A DNA stretch of 6,063 nt from positions 1-6,063 of the forward strand of contig JAGLEK010000274.1 of assembly GCA_023145125.1 (NCBI GenBank). The letters are read 5' to 3'. Below are positions 5,809-6,063 of the stretch, one piece after another. The stretch is from Bacteroidales bacterium (GTDB lineage: Bacteria; Bacteroidota; Bacteroidia; Bacteroidales; B18-G4). Position numbers and translations under genes: made by a program. The first letter of the stretch is position 1, and every line of letters starts with the position of its first letter. The notes under the pieces were generated by a model, which was not told the origin of the DNA, ran no database searches, and saw nothing but the letters and a program-made list of their open reading frames with translations.

Positions 5809-5832
5809 TTTGTATTTTGAAATTTGTTTTTT
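5798..5832. repeat. Short AT-rich heptamer tract, five degenerate units
   Basis: Bases 5798-5832 divide into five 7-base units: AAGTTTT, GAATTTT, GTATTTT, GAAATTT, GTTTTTT. Four of five start with G and all are T-rich after it. The tract ends exactly at the base before the stop codon of the molybdenum subunit gene and fills most of the 73-base gap. The period is the same as in the 317-414 array, but the unit is different. A-rich sequence can look periodic by chance, so confidence is moderate. Confidence 0.5.
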
Positions 5833-6063
5833 TCACCCATGAGGGTCTTCCGTCAGGAAAGTGATAAAATTCCCTCTCATGCCCGTGCCTCCCATAATAG
5901 GATCCATCATTACATTGGTGATCATATAGGAGTCGGCAGCACCTTTGCCATAGGCAAGGGAAAGCTTTTTGTCTTTATGCCCGAATCCATGTACCATATA
6001 AATAGAGTCCCAACGGATCCTTTCTGTTATCCTTGTCCTGATGGGGAAATCCGAAACGACGCC
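5833..6063 (-). CDS. Partial C-terminus of molybdopterin oxidoreductase catalytic subunit
   Basis: The frame is open from the right edge to a TGA at 5833-5835, giving the last 76 residues of a much larger gene. They read as the C-terminal part of the molybdopterin-dinucleotide-binding domain of DMSO-reductase-family enzymes: SDFPIRTRITERIR, SIYMVHGFGHK, AYGKGAADSYMIT, then MDPIMGGTGMRGNFITFLTE. The HGFGHK and DPxxGGTGMRxNF patterns are characteristic of CISM catalytic subunits close to polysulfide/thiosulfate/tetrathionate reductases. The role is to reduce (or oxidise) a sulfur compound at a Mo-bis-pyranopterin centre, with electrons passing through the adjacent ferredoxin and NrfD subunits. 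It is the first visible gene of the operon. The active-site ligand, the N-terminal [4Fe-4S] cluster and any Tat signal are outside the window, so the substrate cannot be decided; the downstream sulfur genes favour a sulfur substrate. Confidence 0.92.
   Translation of the reverse strand, partial: GVVSDFPIRTRITERIRWDSIYMVHGFGHKDKKLSLAYGKGAADSYMITNVMMDPIMGGTGMRGNFITFLTEDPHG

Overview
The window looks like a chromosomal segment of a Bacteroidota (Bacteroidetes) bacterium, probably an anaerobic or facultatively anaerobic one. The evidence is moderate GC content with AT-rich gaps, start codons mostly lacking a Shine-Dalgarno sequence, several matches to the Bacteroidetes -7 promoter box (TAnnTTTG), a heptameric intergenic repeat, and protein sequences that read like Bacteroidetes members of their families. 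This lineage call is an inference from the sequence and remembered family features; no search was run.

Layout. At the left edge (1-299, minus strand) is the first third of a gene whose product ends, at the window border, in the beginning of an aspartate-rich DDxxD-like motif, suggesting a class 1 isoprenoid synthase-fold enzyme. A divergent intergenic region (300-491) holds a 14-unit tandem heptamer repeat (317-414). It is followed by tatC on the plus strand (492-1343), the core receptor subunit of the twin-arginine translocase. A small two-helix, cysteine-containing membrane protein (1404-1643, minus) and a 149-base AT-rich gap with a dyad lie between tatC and the main operon.

From 1793 to the right edge everything is on the minus strand and tightly spaced (11-73 base gaps), so it reads as one operon transcribed right to left. 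The order is: a molybdopterin oxidoreductase (only its last 76 residues are present), a four-cluster ferredoxin subunit, an NrfD/PsrC membrane quinone subunit, two half-length YeeE/YedE sulfur-compound transporters, and two membrane-anchored rhodanese-like proteins. The first three form a complex-iron-sulfur-molybdoenzyme of the polysulfide/thiosulfate/tetrathionate reductase type. The last four supply uptake and handling of sulfur compounds.

The most interesting point is that both rhodanese-like proteins have lost the cysteine of the canonical active-site loop (Gly in one, Ser in the other), yet share a basic linker ending in an identical C-terminal VVEGGC. The two copies use different codons for this tail, so it appears to be kept at protein level. 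I suggest a tethered extracytoplasmic sulfur-carrier arm, analogous to the cysteine-bearing tail of SoxY, working with the reductase and the split YeeE pair. tatC nearby would fit Tat export of the Mo catalytic subunit, whose N-terminus lies outside the window.
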